Source: Pseudomonas violetae
Lineage (GTDB): Bacteria; Pseudomonadota; Gammaproteobacteria; Pseudomonadales; Pseudomonadaceae
Assembly: GCF_023072615.1 (NCBI RefSeq)
Contig: NZ_JAKNRW010000001.1
Location: 310,001 to 374,000 of the forward strand
Direction: 5' to 3'
DNA length: 64,000 nt
Part shown: one piece after another, positions 55,037-63,488 of the stretch
Position numbering within the stretch: the stretch's first letter is position 1
Layout: every line of letters begins with the position of its first letter
Translations under genes and position numbers: made by a program
Notes under the pieces: model-generated
Database searches by the model: none
The model's input: only the letters and a program-made list of their open reading frames with translations
What the model was told of the DNA's origin: nothing

Positions 55037-55918
55037 ATGAAAAGCTCACTAAAATTTGCTTTGGCGTTCATCGCCGGAGGCTTAGCCTTCAACGCACCGT
55101 TTGTAATGTCGGAGGCCACTGACGCCAACGAACTACTTTCAAACGCCATGGCTGTGGCCTTGGCTAAAGTAGGCAAGTTCAATGAGGATCGCGAGAACGC
55201 GGAACTGGACAAGCTTCCAAACATTTTAGAATGTCAGAACATGCAGTGGATGAAGAACTGCACTGAGCTCAATCGCAATGCCAAGAAAAACCCGCAAGCG
55301 CCCATGCGCATGCTGGGAAAGAATGATATTGAGTTCAACTTTCAACCTGGGACACCCAGTGCAGTCATCAGACTTCAATTAGAGCAATCGCCAGAAGCAG
55401 CTGCCGCGCTCGTGAGTTACATGGACAGGACTTGGGGTGAATACCACAAATCTGCAAATCTATACAAAATGGCGATGTGGAAGACCGGAGATCTGCAGAA
55501 CATCAAGGGGCTAGACGCTGCCGCTGAAAAAGCGTCCGCCGTCAAATATATAGACACCGACAACGTGAGTATGTCTGTATTCGTCGAGTCCACCTGCCCG
55601 GTCTGTGAAAAGCAGTTGCAAACGCTTTCGACGGTACAGCAGAAGTATCCCAAGCTTAAGATAAAAGTCTTTCAGCTCGATGGTGATCGTGATGCGTTCC
55701 TCAAGCATGTCACGCAACGGGGTTTGTCTGGGCGCGTGCTGTCCCGGGACGAACGCATGGGCCTCCAAAAAATGGGGCTGACGTCCTGGCCAATATCTTG
55801 GATTGACAACACCAAGGTGGAGCGACGAAAGAGCCTGATTGGCCACAGAACACTCGCGCAGCTGGAAGATCAGTTCCAAGCCATGACATATATCCAGGAA
55901 GAGAAGAAAGTACAATGA
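55037..55918 (+). CDS. Thioredoxin-fold protein (CPVC), TrbB/TraF-like
   Basis: A 293-residue exported disulfide oxidoreductase-like protein. After a signal peptide (SLKFALAFIAGGLAFNAPFVMS) comes a helical half. A thioredoxin fold follows, with active site CPVC in VESTCPVCEKQLQTL (residues about 190-200) and the cis-Pro region GLTSWPISWID. It could fold the Cys-containing partners of this T4SS, as TrbB/TraF do. It overlaps traH by 4 bp. Confidence 0.78.
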   Translation: MKSSLKFALAFIAGGLAFNAPFVMSEATDANELLSNAMAVALAKVGKFNEDRENAELDKLPNILECQNMQWMKNCTELNRNAKKNPQAPMRMLGKNDIEFNFQPGTPSAVIRLQLEQSPEAAAALVSYMDRTWGEYHKSANLYKMAMWKTGDLQNIKGLDAAAEKASAVKYIDTDNVSMSVFVESTCPVCEKQLQTLSTVQQKYPKLKIKVFQLDGDRDAFLKHVTQRGLSGRVLSRDERMGLQKMGLTSWPISWIDNTKVERRKSLIGHRTLAQLEDQFQAMTYIQEEKKVQ

Positions 55919-57306
55919 AAAACATGAACTTCACTACCAAAGCTATCCTAAGTCTGTTCATGATCATTTCTACTGCATCCTTCGCTGCAGATGACACTGG
56001 GGCGTCCATGGATACCCCGTGGACTCGAAAAATGACTGATGTAACCGGGTTATTTGGAGAGTCCATCAAAGGCTCAGCCGTAATGGACGCCAACAAGGGG
56101 GGATCATTTAGTTTCGATACATTTACTCCGTTTCAAGATCAAAGAACTGGAGTTGTGGATGGCTATGGTGCGACTGAAGTCGGAGTAGGTTGCAACGGTC
56201 TAAACTTGGGAACTGTCTTAGACGGAAATATGGGCCAGTACGCCCAAATGGTTGAACAGTTCATCTCAAACGCCCCGAGTTTGGCAATTATGTACTTAGC
56301 ATATAGCCAACCAACCGTGAAGTCGGTCATCGACCAGTTGAACTCAGTGGGCCAATTTGGCCTTGATATGAGCAATTTGACGTGTTCAGGCGTTCGCGGG
56401 AAAGCTGATAAAGCGTACGAAGAAAAAAAGCAGGAGCTCGCAGAAGCGGACTGCACCGTCGACGAAGGCTTCAAAAGCACCAAGTGCATGGCTGGTGAAG
56501 GCTTAACAGGCTCTTTAGTCCGCCAGATGGGTGATTACAAACAGAAAGGCGTCGAGCGGGCGAATAGCCTGATGGGCAAGGTCACAGGCGCTACCGGCGG
56601 ACTGATTGGCTGGAACGCTTCTGTAGGAGGCGCCAACCCTGGTGCGGGTACGGGTTCAGGAAATGGCACGGGACTTATCACAGGGGGTCTTAGCCCATCC
56701 AGAATTGCAGGTAAGGGTTGCGCTAATACCGCACCGGAAGGCACCGCTGGGTTGGTTTTTGCGGCCTCCGAGTTAGGGTGCGAAGACATAAAAAAATATT
56801 CGGGGTTGATTCCTTCGTATGGATCAAAGGAAGACGCTACGACAGTAATTCCGCGGTCAGTTACGCTCGAAAGCCTCTCCAAATCGATGACAACTGAGTA
56901 CATGGGCCTTTACCAGAAGGTGTACGCCGCTGACAACGCTAGCTTTAAAACAACTCAAGCGCACAAAGATCTAGTCGCCCGTGCAGATATCACCATCAGC
57001 GAAGGTGAGCATAAGTACATGCGTGGCCTTGCTCGTAGTGCACCGGCCCTATTCCTGTCGACTGAACGCCAACTCGCTACGTTAGCCATGATGAAGGAAC
57101 TAGATGACGTAATCTCGAAGATTGAGATCGGAGTTTCTAGCGGTATTGCAAACCAACCGGACAACACCCTGAGCCCAATGGTAGTGGAAAAGACCAGATT
57201 GTCCGCCGCCGCGTTGCGCCAGCAATATCAAGCACTACAAGCTCGGATAAAACATGATCAGGAGAGGAATAAGGTCTTCGTAAATACCCAGCAGGCGACT
57301 CAGTAA
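55915..57306 (+). CDS. traH: TraH-like T4SS pilus assembly protein
   Basis: A 463-residue exported protein with signal peptide ending ASFA. Its outline matches TraH: an N-terminal Gly-rich exposed part (VGCNGLNLGTVLDGNMGQYAQMVEQFI), a Cys pair with TCSGVRG, a Gly-rich loop (residues 230-260) and C-terminal helices forming a coiled coil. F TraH is 458 residues. It helps build the outer-membrane pilus complex. The next gene starts at its stop codon (TAATG). Confidence 0.8.
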   Translation: MKNMNFTTKAILSLFMIISTASFAADDTGASMDTPWTRKMTDVTGLFGESIKGSAVMDANKGGSFSFDTFTPFQDQRTGVVDGYGATEVGVGCNGLNLGTVLDGNMGQYAQMVEQFISNAPSLAIMYLAYSQPTVKSVIDQLNSVGQFGLDMSNLTCSGVRGKADKAYEEKKQELAEADCTVDEGFKSTKCMAGEGLTGSLVRQMGDYKQKGVERANSLMGKVTGATGGLIGWNASVGGANPGAGTGSGNGTGLITGGLSPSRIAGKGCANTAPEGTAGLVFAASELGCEDIKKYSGLIPSYGSKEDATTVIPRSVTLESLSKSMTTEYMGLYQKVYAADNASFKTTQAHKDLVARADITISEGEHKYMRGLARSAPALFLSTERQLATLAMMKELDDVISKIEIGVSSGIANQPDNTLSPMVVEKTRLSAAALRQQYQALQARIKHDQERNKVFVNTQQATQ

Positions 57307-59378
57307 TGGCCCTCGAAACCGAGGTACCGGATTACGGACTACTACAATTCGTAAACTCCAACTTTGCGGACCTAGTGGCTCACTACATAAACATGTGGCA
57401 GGCGTACAATCAGACGCTGACGGCTGCAGCCATGAACCTTTGCCTATATGGCGGATTAGCATGGGTCGGTGTACTGACAATGAAAGCGCCGGTAGACCGC
57501 TTGAAAACAGCGGCCAGCGCTTTTGGCATTGTGATGCTGGTGGCAATGTTGCTCCAACCAGGGACTTACAAGGTAGGGCCTTCAGGGGGCCCGGTTGGAT
57601 TATCGGCTGGTGCTGGATGGTCTTTGAAACTGGTGGGTAACGTTTACCAACTTATGAAATCGGCCCTAGATAACGTTAACGACGAATCGGCTATGGAGTT
57701 GGCGTTCGCTAATGCCTACCACGTCACTGACGAATCGACGATGGCAAAATTTAACAACAGTCCTGCAAAGCAATTGTATCAAGACTACATCAGTAAATGC
57801 CAAGCCGCCCTTACCGCATCAGCAGGCTCGACTCCGGACACACGGACGGCCGGCCGGGCGGTCGGGCTATTCGGATCATCCGGCGTTAACCAGGTTGAGA
57901 TTATTGGGCTAACTCAACAGTCATATGATGCATTAAAGAACAAAGTATCCTCCAGTAGCCTTAAGGCTCAACCGATAATCTTCGGGGATGACAACCCCAA
58001 CCTAGGGGCCATTGCTAGCGAGTCATTCGTGGCCGAAGGGGTAGATAAGGGACGTGCTTTGCTAGCGGCTATACCAGAAGACGAAAATTTTTTCAGCGAG
58101 CAAAACTCCCAGGGTGGATATTTAATGCCTTCTAAAGAGTTTTACGTCCGGCAGATAAACCCTAAAAAAGCTACTGAAGGGGTCCATGAGTTTGAGAAAA
58201 TCACTGACTCCGCGGACAACAGTCTTTACGCCAATTCTGACTATGTCGAGGGCAGCGCGATTCCTGAGGACCGGCAAGCGCGTTTTTACCCAAAGGACTG
58301 TCTGCAAATGTACGGGCTTGTGACAAAGGCGGTCGCAAACTGGACGGCGGCAATAAAACAGGTAGTGCCTGCGGGAGAGCAAACCGCATACATGCGCGAC
58401 TTTCAATCAGCACAAGCTAAATTGATTAACGATGTTAATAATCGGGTTGAGCAGGAGCAGGCCAACAAGGGCACAGGAATTCCAATTAATGGTTCTGTGA
58501 CGTTCGACACCCAGAAAACTAATTTCGGGGTCGAAAACCTGACCAACGAAGTCATGACAGCTATGCAAGACCTTGGAATGGAATTCCGCCAGTGGATGCT
58601 TAAGTTTAAAATTCCTACGATGATAAACGGCTGTGCAATGCTGGCCGGGATGCTTGTAGTTCTCTTTCCAGTAATCTGTGTGTTCGCTGTTTTTTTTAAT
58701 CCGAGCATGCTAGTTAGCTATATAAAACTACTGGCCTTTTCATATATGGTCCCGTTCATAAATAACCTCTGCCTTACTATGGCCTCTACTACCCTAGCGA
58801 TGAATGGCGAGTTAATGAGCGGACTGCAAGCCGGCAATTTCTCAGAGAACTATCCTCTCCTCATTTCTGCAGGATCGGCGCAATATGTAATTTTTATGGC
58901 GCTAACTGCAGTAGAAATAATCATAGCCAAGATGCTGATCTGGGATGATGTAAAAGGTCTCTCAGGCTTCAATCCAGCGGGTGCCGCGACGGGTATGGCC
59001 GCCACTGGGGCAGCGGTCGTAGCGGCGGGACTTAAAATTGGAGGTGCGGCGATGAGCGTCGTGGGAGGACCTGCCAAAATGGCCGGCTCACTAGCCAAAG
59101 GTGCTGGCGGTGCAGCGGCCTCTGCCGGAAAAGCTGTGGGCGGTGGCGGTGGCGGTGGCGGTGGTGGAGGCGGAGGACTAGGTGGAGGCTACGGGCCTGC
59201 AAATTTGAACGTCAATTTGAACATTCCCAAAGCACAACCATCTTCTACTGCAGGAGCCGCGCGTAATTTGGCTTTGCCCAAGACCAGTACTCCAAGTGGA
59301 GGTGGCACTTCGACCACCTCTCCTCCAACGAACTCAGGACAGTACGGCGGACCCAAAGGCCCGTACTCAACAAAATAG
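57306..59378 (+). CDS. traG: TraG-like T4SS inner-membrane protein
   Basis: A 690-residue inner-membrane protein. Helices lie near the N-terminus (residues 35-85) and around 440-540 (MINGCAMLAGMLVVLFPVICVFAVFF; LAFSYMVPFINNLCLTMAS), as in the TraG N-terminal module. F TraG (938) has a longer periplasmic C-terminal part for mating-pair stabilisation; here it ends in a Gly-rich tail (poly-Gly from codon repeats) and Ser/Thr/Pro-rich residues. The TraG/TraN-type mating-pair function may thus be reduced or different. A terminator follows. Confidence 0.78.
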   Translation: MALETEVPDYGLLQFVNSNFADLVAHYINMWQAYNQTLTAAAMNLCLYGGLAWVGVLTMKAPVDRLKTAASAFGIVMLVAMLLQPGTYKVGPSGGPVGLSAGAGWSLKLVGNVYQLMKSALDNVNDESAMELAFANAYHVTDESTMAKFNNSPAKQLYQDYISKCQAALTASAGSTPDTRTAGRAVGLFGSSGVNQVEIIGLTQQSYDALKNKVSSSSLKAQPIIFGDDNPNLGAIASESFVAEGVDKGRALLAAIPEDENFFSEQNSQGGYLMPSKEFYVRQINPKKATEGVHEFEKITDSADNSLYANSDYVEGSAIPEDRQARFYPKDCLQMYGLVTKAVANWTAAIKQVVPAGEQTAYMRDFQSAQAKLINDVNNRVEQEQANKGTGIPINGSVTFDTQKTNFGVENLTNEVMTAMQDLGMEFRQWMLKFKIPTMINGCAMLAGMLVVLFPVICVFAVFFNPSMLVSYIKLLAFSYMVPFINNLCLTMASTTLAMNGELMSGLQAGNFSENYPLLISAGSAQYVIFMALTAVEIIIAKMLIWDDVKGLSGFNPAGAATGMAATGAAVVAAGLKIGGAAMSVVGGPAKMAGSLAKGAGGAAASAGKAVGGGGGGGGGGGGGLGGGYGPANLNVNLNIPKAQPSSTAGAARNLALPKTSTPSGGGTSTTSPPTNSGQYGGPKGPYSTK
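59138..59190 (+). repeat. GGTGGC microsatellite coding poly-Gly
   Basis: Repeated GGTGGC/GGCGGT units encode about a dozen consecutive Gly residues in the TraG-like tail. Such hexanucleotide tracts are prone to in-frame length change, which would vary the tail without a frameshift. Confidence 0.8.
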
Positions 59379-59385
59379 CTAGCCT

Positions 59386-59417
59386 AAAGCCCGCCGAAAA
59401 CGCGGGCTTTTTTTATT
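59386..59417 (+). terminator. Intrinsic terminator after traG
   Basis: Stem AAAGCCCGC / GCGGGCTTT with loop CGAAAAC and a run of T residues. It ends the main T4SS transcript. Confidence 0.92.
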
Positions 59418-59556
59418 TCGGTGGTATATCCGCACAATGCCGGGCGACAGGTCGGCATGGAGTCGACCCTGGTTTAGCAATAAAATGCGAGGATTGGGCT
59501 TGGAATTCTGGTGCGGGCCGTTATACCGGCTCATATCCAAACCACGGAGATGGAAA

Positions 59557-60513
59557 ATGAAAAAATTGATGCTTGTGGCACTGCTGGCGGTTGCAGTGGC
59601 CGGCTGCGGTGATGACAAGCCTGAAATACCGACGTTTGCCGGGTGGATCGGGGGCGAGGTTGTAGGCGCACCGACCTTTATGCTGCCAGGCCCAGTTCAA
59701 GCGTTGAAGAGCGCTCAAGACCAATCTGCTCAGTCTGGAAAGGCTTGGTTTTTTGAAAAGGCACAGTGGAAGCCCAAGGGCTGGTCCCTCTGGGTCGCTT
59801 CCAATGTCTATTCGGACTACAAAACCCCGCGGAATGATCTTGAGTATCTGCGTAAGGGGTTTGCCCGAGCAGATGCCGCCCACGAGCGGGCGAAACAAGA
59901 CAGCAATTTCATTGGGGGAATCAGCAAGTGGCTTAAGGCGAACAACGTCAACGTTGAGTTGAATTTTCTGGGTTACGACAGTATTCCGGGATCACTTAAG
60001 CCGGTGAACGATGCCTATAAAGGCTATTGGCTGACGTATAACAATCAGCCGTGCGAGAGAGCTTTCCGGCTGTGTGTGAACAATTACTTTGTGTCGCCGG
60101 CGGCTCGGCTTGCCGGGGGCACAAGTCTCTCGTTCAAGGAATGGATCTCGCCCTACCTGGTCTTTGGAACGGATTTGAAAGCGGCCGGCCAAAAGGATGT
60201 CATTGCATCACAAGGTGGTATGTCTGATGAGAGAAGCCCTTTCTTCGACTACTGGCCGACAATGGTTTTCTTGGTCAACCCCGAAGGTAAAGTTACTCGT
60301 GCGTGGCTGCCTCAGAAGAACGACGCTGCGAGTGTTCAGCGTGTCCAAGGCGCAATTGTGGCGGACGTGGGCGGAGAGTATCGGGATCTACCTATTCCAG
60401 AGGATGCCTATTCTCCAGGTCCGTCGCGCTACTCCTACTACGGGCAGTATTTTATCGAGACAGGCGTTCAAGCTGTTATCGAAACATTTCAAGAGATCCA
60501 AAATTCTAAATGA
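59557..60513 (+). CDS. Lipoprotein of unknown function after T4SS genes
   Basis: A 318-residue lipoprotein with signal and lipobox VAVAGC (Cys 18) from ATG 59557 (GGAG seven bases before). The mature part is mixed. A C-terminal stretch FDYWPTMVFLVNPEGKVTRAWLP looks like the thioredoxin-like end of TraF/TrbC-type proteins, but no CxxC is present (only QPCERAFRLC). It has its own promoter after the traG terminator and overlaps the next gene by 4 bp. Role unknown; outer-membrane attachment is likely. Confidence 0.65.
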   Translation: MKKLMLVALLAVAVAGCGDDKPEIPTFAGWIGGEVVGAPTFMLPGPVQALKSAQDQSAQSGKAWFFEKAQWKPKGWSLWVASNVYSDYKTPRNDLEYLRKGFARADAAHERAKQDSNFIGGISKWLKANNVNVELNFLGYDSIPGSLKPVNDAYKGYWLTYNNQPCERAFRLCVNNYFVSPAARLAGGTSLSFKEWISPYLVFGTDLKAAGQKDVIASQGGMSDERSPFFDYWPTMVFLVNPEGKVTRAWLPQKNDAASVQRVQGAIVADVGGEYRDLPIPEDAYSPGPSRYSYYGQYFIETGVQAVIETFQEIQNSK

Positions 60514-61058
60514 TTGGCGAACTGATGTTTCAGCAAGATGGACGCACCTACCCTGCCTACCAGCTTGACGCCCTGGGTAACCTGATCCGTTGCGACGGGT
60601 CAGGTCCCAGTGGTGGCTTGGTACCCTTCGGTATCGAATTGGTTTCCTCAGCCTCAGAGGTGGCAAGCCCTAATCCATGGACGCTCACCCCCGCGAAGGT
60701 GCTGGAGCGAATTGCGTTTGTTGCCCCAGCACGCGGCGACACACTCGAAGCGTATCCAGGTCTGCAACTTGCCCAAGCCAAATTCCCTTTCGTGCCGCAC
60801 TTGCCAGTGATCGAGGACGAGGCGCTCATTCTCCAGGCCATTGAGATCTTTCCAAGCCTGTCCGGGGACGACTCGCTCGCCATCCTGGAGCAGCTGGGGG
60901 CAAACGGGATTTTCCCGATCCCCAAGACGGCTACCTTCTGCGCTGAGATACACGAGGCTGCGGGGGAAGGTATGTGCATTCCACCCATCAAATGTCTGAC
61001 CGCTGGTTGGATGTCGAGCATGAAGGTGTACCGTAGGTCATTGGTTCGTTCTGCCTAA
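60510..61058 (+). CDS. Unknown protein
   Basis: A 182-residue soluble protein. It starts on the stop of the lipoprotein gene (ATGA at 60510), so it is translationally coupled. It is rich in Pro/Leu with several Cys (CDGSGPSGG; FCAEIHEAAGEGMCIPPIKC) but has no signal peptide. No family is recognised. Confidence 0.6.
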   Translation: MIGELMFQQDGRTYPAYQLDALGNLIRCDGSGPSGGLVPFGIELVSSASEVASPNPWTLTPAKVLERIAFVAPARGDTLEAYPGLQLAQAKFPFVPHLPVIEDEALILQAIEIFPSLSGDDSLAILEQLGANGIFPIPKTATFCAEIHEAAGEGMCIPPIKCLTAGWMSSMKVYRRSLVRSA

Positions 61059-61129
61059 TGTGCTGCTCTTTGATCCGTGCCACCACCAGCGAAGTGTAAA
61101 TTTTGATTCCGTTTCGGAGCAGACCAGTC

Positions 61130-61543
61130 ATGCAAACCTATAACGTCGACGTTGCATATCTTCAGGAAGAAGACGCCTTCTCTGCCAACCAGTTGGTGCA
61201 GAACTGGCCCTCAGCAGCCAATCCGTTTTTGAAACGTTCGGGGGGCAATGCGCAGACCGGCGCACACGGCAGCCTTGCGCTTGAAGACTTTGCTCAATGG
61301 CTTGGTGAGTTGGCTCTTGCGCTACCTGCTTTCGACGGGGTTGCTGTCGACCTGCATTTAACTCACGACGGTACGGACTATCAGGTTGAGTACACCGTCG
61401 GGCAGCGAGTAGCGAATATTGACCCTCCAATCGAAGCTGACAATCCAGGGTTCGTGCGTTATGCCCTACAGTGGTTTGCGAACCATAGGCCGAAAATCCG
61501 GCTCTTCGTAACTGATGGGGTGTTTTGGGTGCAGGGGCAATAG
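61130..61543 (+). CDS. Unknown 137-residue protein
   Basis: A soluble acidic protein from ATG 61130 (CGGAGCAGACCAGTC upstream). The first part contains EEDAFSANQLVQNWPSAANPFLK and the last third has alternating strands (YQVEYTVGQRVANI; RLFVTDGVFWVQG). It is followed two bases later by the next gene. Function not recognised. Confidence 0.6.
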   Translation: MQTYNVDVAYLQEEDAFSANQLVQNWPSAANPFLKRSGGNAQTGAHGSLALEDFAQWLGELALALPAFDGVAVDLHLTHDGTDYQVEYTVGQRVANIDPPIEADNPGFVRYALQWFANHRPKIRLFVTDGVFWVQGQ

Positions 61544-61545
61544 TG

Positions 61546-61803
61546 ATGGGCACAACAACAAAGTCTGCCGTGCAGCAGATGCTTCTAGAAGTGGAGCGCG
61601 TCGGGGATGGATGTCACGTTTTCAGTCTGAACCGCGGGACCACCAGTCTGATCGGACACGGTCGTGTGACCCCTCCCCTACTTACGTGCTCGGCTGACAA
61701 AAATGAATTAGAGAAAATGGTGGGATGCTTTTCTACATGGGACGGGGCAGTGAGGATTGCAGCCCTTTTGCAAGAAGGGCTGCTAGACGTTTGGATCGAG
61801 TGA
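61546..61803 (+). CDS. Unknown 85-residue protein
   Basis: A small soluble protein from ATG 61546, two bases after the previous stop; the preceding Ala/Gly codons lack a site. It has a short helical start and a mixed strand core (CHVFSLNRGTTSLIGHGRVTP). It ends the plus-strand unit; the parR-like gene converges on it two bases away. Confidence 0.55.
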   Translation: MGTTTKSAVQQMLLEVERVGDGCHVFSLNRGTTSLIGHGRVTPPLLTCSADKNELEKMVGCFSTWDGAVRIAALLQEGLLDVWIE

Positions 61804-61805
61804 AC

Positions 61806-62402
61806 TTAGGCGAAATTCATAGGGGGAAGATCGGCTAAAGGGTCATCGACCTCCTGCGTCATGATAGGCGTATCGGACGCAACCATTTTGTGAACCTGTT
61901 CTGTCGCGGTTTCACTCAGAGATCGTGGAGCTAATCCTGCCTCTCTAGTAACCATCAGCGTTACATCGGCTGCCGGCGGTTCCTTCTTCTCAGCGATCTC
62001 CCCACCAGTGGTTACCGCCATGCGCCCACCCTGCTTCAGCGCCAAGGCCTTATTAAGCGCCTCTGTCACAAGACCAGGGTTCACCTGCCGGAGCATCTGA
62101 TGGCGGTTTAGCAGGTTGATTATTGCCACGCCCTTCACCCCTTTGGGTAAGGAGCGGTAGAGAGCGTAAAGCTTGGGATATTTGTCTTCCTGAAGCGTAA
62201 TCTTTACCCGCTGAAACTCAACTTCTTCCGCGACATTGTAATCCGCTTCGGTAACCGGCCAAAGGTCAAGGCATGCCTCAGACATGGCGAGCACAACCTG
62301 GTTTCCAGCTTGGCGTGGGTATTTGCCTAACACCTCAATCAGCGTGTCGTGTGAACCAGGCACGAGCTTATCCCGGATTGATATGCTTGGCATCTCAGTC
62401 AC
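61806..62402 (-). CDS. Partner of ParM-like protein, ParR/StbB-like candidate
   Basis: A 198-residue protein whose gene overlaps the ParM-like gene by 8 bp, the usual arrangement of an actin-type ParMR locus. The central part (EFQRVKITLQEDKYPKLYALYRSLPKGVKGVAIINLLNR) reads like a ribbon-helix-helix DNA-binding unit. The last 90 residues are disordered and acidic-ended (DDPLADLPPMNF), fitting a ParR-type C-terminal filament-binding tail. No centromere repeats are seen inside the window next to this pair. Assigned mainly from context. Confidence 0.6.
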   Translation of the reverse strand: MTEMPSISIRDKLVPGSHDTLIEVLGKYPRQAGNQVVLAMSEACLDLWPVTEADYNVAEEVEFQRVKITLQEDKYPKLYALYRSLPKGVKGVAIINLLNRHQMLRQVNPGLVTEALNKALALKQGGRMAVTTGGEIAEKKEPPAADVTLMVTREAGLAPRSLSETATEQVHKMVASDTPIMTQEVDDPLADLPPMNFA

Positions 62403-63465
62403 TGGCCGCCACCTTCACTTTTGCGTGATCCTTGAAATTTTGAGTCACGTAGAAGCGGTGAAATCCACGGACGATCGAGTTTTCCGGGTCCTTGGCCATA
62501 TAGATCTTCGTGTTGATGTACTTCTCAAGCAGCTTCGTTCCAAGGACGATTGCCCCGCCACCTGCAGTTACCATACCGGCAAGGAAATCTGTCTTCTTCC
62601 AGACCGCACCGATGCAACGCTGCAACGTATTGTCCGCGAACTCCTGGCGAGCAGGGAGACTAATCGGTTCGATATCGATCCGATTGCCGCGCCATGGGAT
62701 ATACCCCTTACGAAGCCAGATATCCATGGTGTATTCATTCGTCTGACTGTCGAGTTCGAACTCTTTCGGTAACCGAGCTTTGGCAGGCAGTAGTGCGTTC
62801 AGGGAGTCAATATCCTGGAGCTGGGTGAACAGACGCTTATGGATGTCTGAAACACCCTTCGATTCGCCGAAGCGGAGCTTTGTGTCGGTGCTCACTTTGC
62901 CGTCTGAGAACTGCCCTGCGTCGATGGTGCCTTGGCCGATATCAATGATCCCGACCTTTCCTTCCATAACTACCCGTGGGTTGATTCGCTCGCCCTGTGA
63001 ATCCAGCAGATCCGGATCGAACCAGGGACCGACGTATTGTGGAAGTACGGTCACGCTGACTGGTTGATACCCCTCCTCGATAGCCCATTTCTTCAAGTCG
63101 GCAGCAAAGTCAGACCTTAACGCGTAGAAAAACTCCGTCGGGAGTCCGGTGACAATAATAGGGCGCGCCTGCCCCACATCCTTAAGTACCTTAAGAAAGA
63201 GTACCCGGATGGTATCGGAACTGTAGTAACTGGAATCGGTGCTCCGAGTGCTTGCCCCGTCCTCTCTGCAGTCATCACCGACATAAAAATTACCAAGCTT
63301 GGGCTTAAACATTTCCCGACTGAAACCGCTGCCCAGGCCTTGGTTCGACTGAGCGGGCGCGACGAGCGAGGCAAACGAGCCTCTGATTTCGCCAGCCCCT
63401 GCAATGTAGCTGGTGGTTCCATTACCTAGGTCGATAGCGATCAGCTGATCAATGGTCTGCGACAT
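62395..63465 (-). CDS. parM: ParM/StbA-like plasmid segregation actin
   Basis: A 356-residue actin-fold ATPase that would form filaments to push plasmid copies apart. Phosphate-1 loop IAIDLGNGTTSY (residues 9-20), phosphate-2 VGIIDIGQGTIDAGQF (about 171-186) and adenosine motif AGMVTAGGGAIVLG (about 307-320) are all present, so it should be active. The gene is first of the pair and starts at 63465. Such genes are plasmid stability functions, which argues for an extrachromosomal (or plasmid-derived) element. Confidence 0.85.
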   Translation of the reverse strand: MSQTIDQLIAIDLGNGTTSYIAGAGEIRGSFASLVAPAQSNQGLGSGFSREMFKPKLGNFYVGDDCREDGASTRSTDSSYYSSDTIRVLFLKVLKDVGQARPIIVTGLPTEFFYALRSDFAADLKKWAIEEGYQPVSVTVLPQYVGPWFDPDLLDSQGERINPRVVMEGKVGIIDIGQGTIDAGQFSDGKVSTDTKLRFGESKGVSDIHKRLFTQLQDIDSLNALLPAKARLPKEFELDSQTNEYTMDIWLRKGYIPWRGNRIDIEPISLPARQEFADNTLQRCIGAVWKKTDFLAGMVTAGGGAIVLGTKLLEKYINTKIYMAKDPENSIVRGFHRFYVTQNFKDHAKVKVAASD

Positions 63466-63488
63466 TATCTCTTCCTTCTACGTTCTAC

